DNA of 18,577 bases from Bacteroidales bacterium (GTDB lineage Bacteria > Bacteroidota > Bacteroidia > Bacteroidales > UBA7960): NCBI GenBank assembly GCA_003557965.1, contig PWND01000052.1, positions 1 through 18,577 on the forward strand, in the 5' to 3' direction. The number at the start of each line of letters is the position of its first letter. Position 1 is the stretch's first letter. Below are positions 15,765 to 18,577 of this stretch, in pieces. Both the position numbers and the translations under genes were made by a program. Under the pieces are notes generated by a model that made no database searches, was not told where the DNA came from, and saw only the letters and a program-made list of their open reading frames with translations.

Positions 15765-15789
15765 AAAGCCGGTATTTGCCGGCTTTTTT
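15765..15789 (+). terminator. Intrinsic terminator after the DUF2795 gene
   Basis: An 8-base stem (AAAGCCGG pairing with CCGGCTTT) closes a six-base loop and runs into six consecutive T, then CTTTTT. It lies 22 bases past the DUF2795 stop codon and before the secA promoter, separating the two transcripts. Confidence 0.85.
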
Positions 15790-15811
15790 CTTTTTATATT
15801 CCTATTATTTA

Positions 15812-15839
15812 TTGTTTTTACATTATTTGAGTAATTTTG
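15812..15839 (+). promoter_or_regulatory. secA promoter (-33 and -7 elements)
   Basis: TAATTTTG at 15832-15839 fits TAnnTTTG exactly. A TTG at 15812-15814 lies 17 bases upstream as a slightly close -33 element. The predicted leader, about 15846 to 15914, is near 68 bases and starts with a small stem (GGATAA at 15846-15851, TTATCC at 15864-15869). No secM-like reading frame is apparent in it. Confidence 0.55.
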
Positions 15840-15914
15840 CCAACAGGATAATTACATTAACTTTTATCCGTTAAGAATAAATAAAATTGAAAGAAAAAAT
15901 ACTTATCTGATATT

Positions 15915-18577
15915 ATGCTTGGTATATTTAAAAAACTATTAGGAAGTAAGGCTGAACGTGATTATAAAGAAATAAGGCCTTTGTACGAAAAGATCCATGT
16001 AGCTTATGAAGGCATTAAAGTACTTGATAATGATGCTTTACGTGAAAAAACGAAAGAATTTAAGGAGCTTATAAGTGAAAGAATAAAGACAGAATCTTTA
16101 CAGATTGATGATATCCGTGCCAAAATTGAGAGTGAACCTGATATGGATATTATGGGAAAAGATAAGCTTTATAATGAAATTGATGAATTGGAAAGGGTTC
16201 AAATCAATAAGATTGATGATATATTGCTTGAGATATTGCCGGAGGCTTTTTCAGTAGTAAAAGAAACTGCGAAAAGGTTTAAAGAGAATGATATAGTTGA
16301 AGTTACTGCTACAGAATTTGACAGGCAGTTGGCTGCATCCAGACCATCTATTGAAATTTCCGGACAAAAAGCCAAATATAGAAATAAGTGGATTGCCGGA
16401 GGAAATGAAATTACATGGGACATGGTTCACTATGATGTCCAGTTGATAGGTGGTATTCATCTGCATTATGGAAAAATTGCAGAGATGGCCACAGGTGAGG
16501 GTAAAACACTTGTTGCAACTTTGCCTGTTTATCTTAATGCTCTTACAGGAAAAGGTGTACACATTGTTACGGTTAATGATTATCTTGCAAAAAGAGACTC
16601 TGAGTGGATGGGCATGATGTTTGAATTTCATGGGCTTAGGGTTGATTGCATTGACAAGCATGCCCCCAATTCCGATGAAAGAAGAAATGCTTATATGGCT
16701 GATATTACCTATGGTACCAACAATGAGTTTGGGTTTGATTACTTGCGTGATAATATGGCCAGAAGCCCGGTTGAACTTGTCCAGAGAAAACACAACTATG
16801 CTATTGTTGATGAGGTTGACTCTGTACTTATTGATGATGCAAGAACTCCACTTATTATTTCCGGGCCAACCCAGCAAGGCGAAAAGCATGAGTTTTACGA
16901 AATGAAGCCGAAAATTGAAAAATTGGTTTCTGTCCAGCGGCAACTTATTACAGGCCTTCTTTCTGAAGCACGAAAGCTATTATCGTCGAGTGAAGGTAGC
17001 CCTGACGAGAAAAAAGGTGGTGAACTACTACTTAGATGCCATAGAGGATTGCCCAAAAACAAAGCACTTATTAAGCTTTTATCTGAACCTGGCATGAAAG
17101 CCATTCTGCAAAAAACTGAAAACTTCTATATGGCTGAGCAGGGGAAGAATATGCACATAATTGATGACGATTTATTCTTTGTTATAGAAGAAAAAAACAA
17201 CGTAATTGAACTTACTGATAAAGGGATTGACTTAATAACCAGCCACAGTGATGACCCCGGATTTTTTATTTTACCTGATATTGGCTCTGAAATTGCCGAA
17301 CTTGAAAAGTCTGATTTAAAACCGGCTGAAAAGCTGGAGAAAAAGAACCAACTCCTAAATGATTTTTCTGTAAAATCTGCAAGAATACATACTATTAATC
17401 AGCTTCTGAAAGCTTATACGCTATTTGAGAAAGATACGGAATATGTTGTTATGGACAACAAAATAAAGATTGTGGATGAGCAAACCGGCAGGATTCTGGA
17501 GGGTAGAAGGTATAGTGACGGACTTCACCAGGCGATAGAAGCAAAAGAAAACGTTAAAATTGAGGCTGCTACTCAAACTTATGCAACTATTACTTTGCAA
17601 AACTACTTCCGTATGTATGAAAAACTTGCGGGGATGACCGGCACTGCAGAAACAGAAGCGGGAGAGTTTTGGAATATCTATAAACTTGATGTGGTTGTTA
17701 TTCCTACTAATAAACCTATTGTTCGTGAAGATTGGGAGGATTTGGTGTTTAGGACAAAAAGGGAAAAATACAATGCTACAATTGATACTATTAGTGAGTT
17801 AATATCAGAGGGAAGGCCTGTCCTTGTTGGTACAACATCGGTTGAAATATCTGAATTGCTTAGCAGGATGCTTAAATTAAAAAACATCAAGCATAATATC
17901 CTCAATGCAAAACATCACCAGAGAGAAGCCCAGGTTGTAGCTGAGGCCGGGAAGGCCGGAGCAGTTACTATAGCTACTAATATGGCAGGACGTGGTACTG
18001 ATATTAAACTTGGGCCCGGAGTTGTAGAATCAGGTGGCTTGGCGATTCTCGGAACAGAAAGACATGAGTCAAGAAGAGTTGACAGGCAGCTTAGAGGTAG
18101 AGCCGGAAGACAAGGTGACCCCGGCTCATCGCAGTTTTTTGTTTCCCTCGAAGATGACTTAATGAGGATTTTTGGCTCTGATAGAATAGCCAAAATAATG
18201 GATAGAATGGGATATAAAGAAGGAGAGGTTATTCAACATTCTATGATTACCCGTTCTATTGAAAGAGCTCAAAAAAAGGTTGAAGAAAACAACTTTGGAA
18301 TCAGGAAAAGGCTGCTTGAGTACGACGATGTTATGAATGCACAAAGAGAAGTTATTTATAAAAAGCGTAAAAACGCACTCTTTGGTGAAAGGCTTGCCGT
18401 TGATCTTGCAAATATGATGTATGACCTGTGTGAGCAAACTATTATTGAATACCAGGATATTGGAGATTTTGAAGAGTTTAAATTTGAACTTATTAACAAG
18501 GGTGATGACGCTAAAAACGTACAAATTAAGGATTTTAGCAATGACTTTGTGATAATTCATAATATAAAGTCTGTAAC
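15915..18577 (+). CDS. secA: SecA preprotein translocase ATPase, 5' part (runs off right edge)
   Basis: This is the ATPase motor that drives unfolded preproteins through SecYEG. The frame is open from ATG 15915 to the window end with no stop (887 complete codons). The protein is usually about 1100 residues in Bacteroidetes, so the C-terminal wing, linker and zinc tail lie outside. Visible landmarks are Walker A GEGKT at 194-198 (Lys197), Walker B DEVD at 299-302, LIDDARTPLIISGP after it, GMTGTAETEAGEF, the AGRGTDI motif at 691 and the arginine-finger segment GRAGRQGD at 728-735. After ISGP (Pro318) there are about 100 residues before the conserved FFVIEEKNNVIELTDKG, some 65-70 more than in E. 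coli SecA, as expected for this phylum. It has its own promoter, downstream of the DUF2795 gene and its terminator. Confidence 0.97.
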   Translation, partial: MLGIFKKLLGSKAERDYKEIRPLYEKIHVAYEGIKVLDNDALREKTKEFKELISERIKTESLQIDDIRAKIESEPDMDIMGKDKLYNEIDELERVQINKIDDILLEILPEAFSVVKETAKRFKENDIVEVTATEFDRQLAASRPSIEISGQKAKYRNKWIAGGNEITWDMVHYDVQLIGGIHLHYGKIAEMATGEGKTLVATLPVYLNALTGKGVHIVTVNDYLAKRDSEWMGMMFEFHGLRVDCIDKHAPNSDERRNAYMADITYGTNNEFGFDYLRDNMARSPVELVQRKHNYAIVDEVDSVLIDDARTPLIISGPTQQGEKHEFYEMKPKIEKLVSVQRQLITGLLSEARKLLSSSEGSPDEKKGGELLLRCHRGLPKNKALIKLLSEPGMKAILQKTENFYMAEQGKNMHIIDDDLFFVIEEKNNVIELTDKGIDLITSHSDDPGFFILPDIGSEIAELEKSDLKPAEKLEKKNQLLNDFSVKSARIHTINQLLKAYTLFEKDTEYVVMDNKIKIVDEQTGRILEGRRYSDGLHQAIEAKENVKIEAATQTYATITLQNYFRMYEKLAGMTGTAETEAGEFWNIYKLDVVVIPTNKPIVREDWEDLVFRTKREKYNATIDTISELISEGRPVLVGTTSVEISELLSRMLKLKNIKHNILNAKHHQREAQVVAEAGKAGAVTIATNMAGRGTDIKLGPGVVESGGLAILGTERHESRRVDRQLRGRAGRQGDPGSSQFFVSLEDDLMRIFGSDRIAKIMDRMGYKEGEVIQHSMITRSIERAQKKVEENNFGIRKRLLEYDDVMNAQREVIYKKRKNALFGERLAVDLANMMYDLCEQTIIEYQDIGDFEEFKFELINKGDDAKNVQIKDFSNDFVIIHNIKSV

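Noticed and set aside
15846..15869. Stem-loop at the start of the secA leader, considered as a regulatory leader or riboswitch
   Set aside because: Six base pairs with a 12-base loop and no conserved riboswitch features or arrest-peptide reading frame; mentioned only within the promoter entry.
16199..16943. Long antisense reading frames inside secA
   Set aside because: The plus-strand frame is an uninterrupted, highly conserved SecA; the antisense frames are by-products of its codon use.

Overview
The window looks like ordinary chromosome of a Bacteroidetes (Bacteroidota) bacterium. It is AT-rich. Start codons lack Shine-Dalgarno sequences. Several genes are preceded by the Bacteroidetes -7 promoter element TAnnTTTG. 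The gene content fits too: a SecA with a long insertion, a GIN-domain (DUF2807) lipoprotein, a PagL-like acyloxyacyl hydrolase of the Bacteroidetes type, and a small DUF2795 protein upstream of secA. I see no tRNA, rRNA, transposase, phage gene or CRISPR array, and no sign of recent transfer.

Layout from left to right. (1) 2-1036 (+): C-terminal half of a 7TM-HD (PgpH/YqfF-type) membrane phosphodiesterase, cut by the left edge. (2) 4074-1084 (-): a tight three-gene unit of PagL-like outer-membrane hydrolase, GIN-domain lipoprotein and HemK/PrmC-like methyltransferase. It converges on the first gene. (3) 4201-10552 (+): a complete tripartite efflux operon of TetR regulator, TolC-type outer-membrane channel, lipoprotein adaptor and RND pump. 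A perfect inverted repeat just downstream of the predicted tetR promoter looks like its own operator. (4) 11230-10559 (-): YggS/PLPBP-type PLP protein, converging on the RND gene with only 6 bases between the stop codons. (5) 13960-11333 (-): soluble hybrid histidine kinase with four PAS domains and a C-terminal receiver, probably starting at TTG. (6) 15264-14182 (-): MqnE, the radical-SAM aminofutalosine synthase of the futalosine menaquinone pathway. (7) 15521-15742 (+): a DUF2795 mini-protein followed by a terminator, then secA from 15915 (+), which runs off the right edge.

Most genes here are unrelated housekeeping, envelope and signalling units. The two coherent systems are the self-regulated RND efflux operon and the small PagL-like/GIN/methyltransferase operon, whose joint role is not obvious. 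I did not find a clearly new biological system. The items most worth a second look are three unexplained palindromes or inverted repeats in promoter regions (4158-4187, 14108-14130, 15429-15474), the PagL-like protein whose expected catalytic Glu seems to be Asn, and the DUF2795-secA neighbourhood. Every intergenic gap is shorter than 300 bases. The longest (13961-14181, 15265-15520, 15743-15914) hold promoters, repeats and one terminator, described below.
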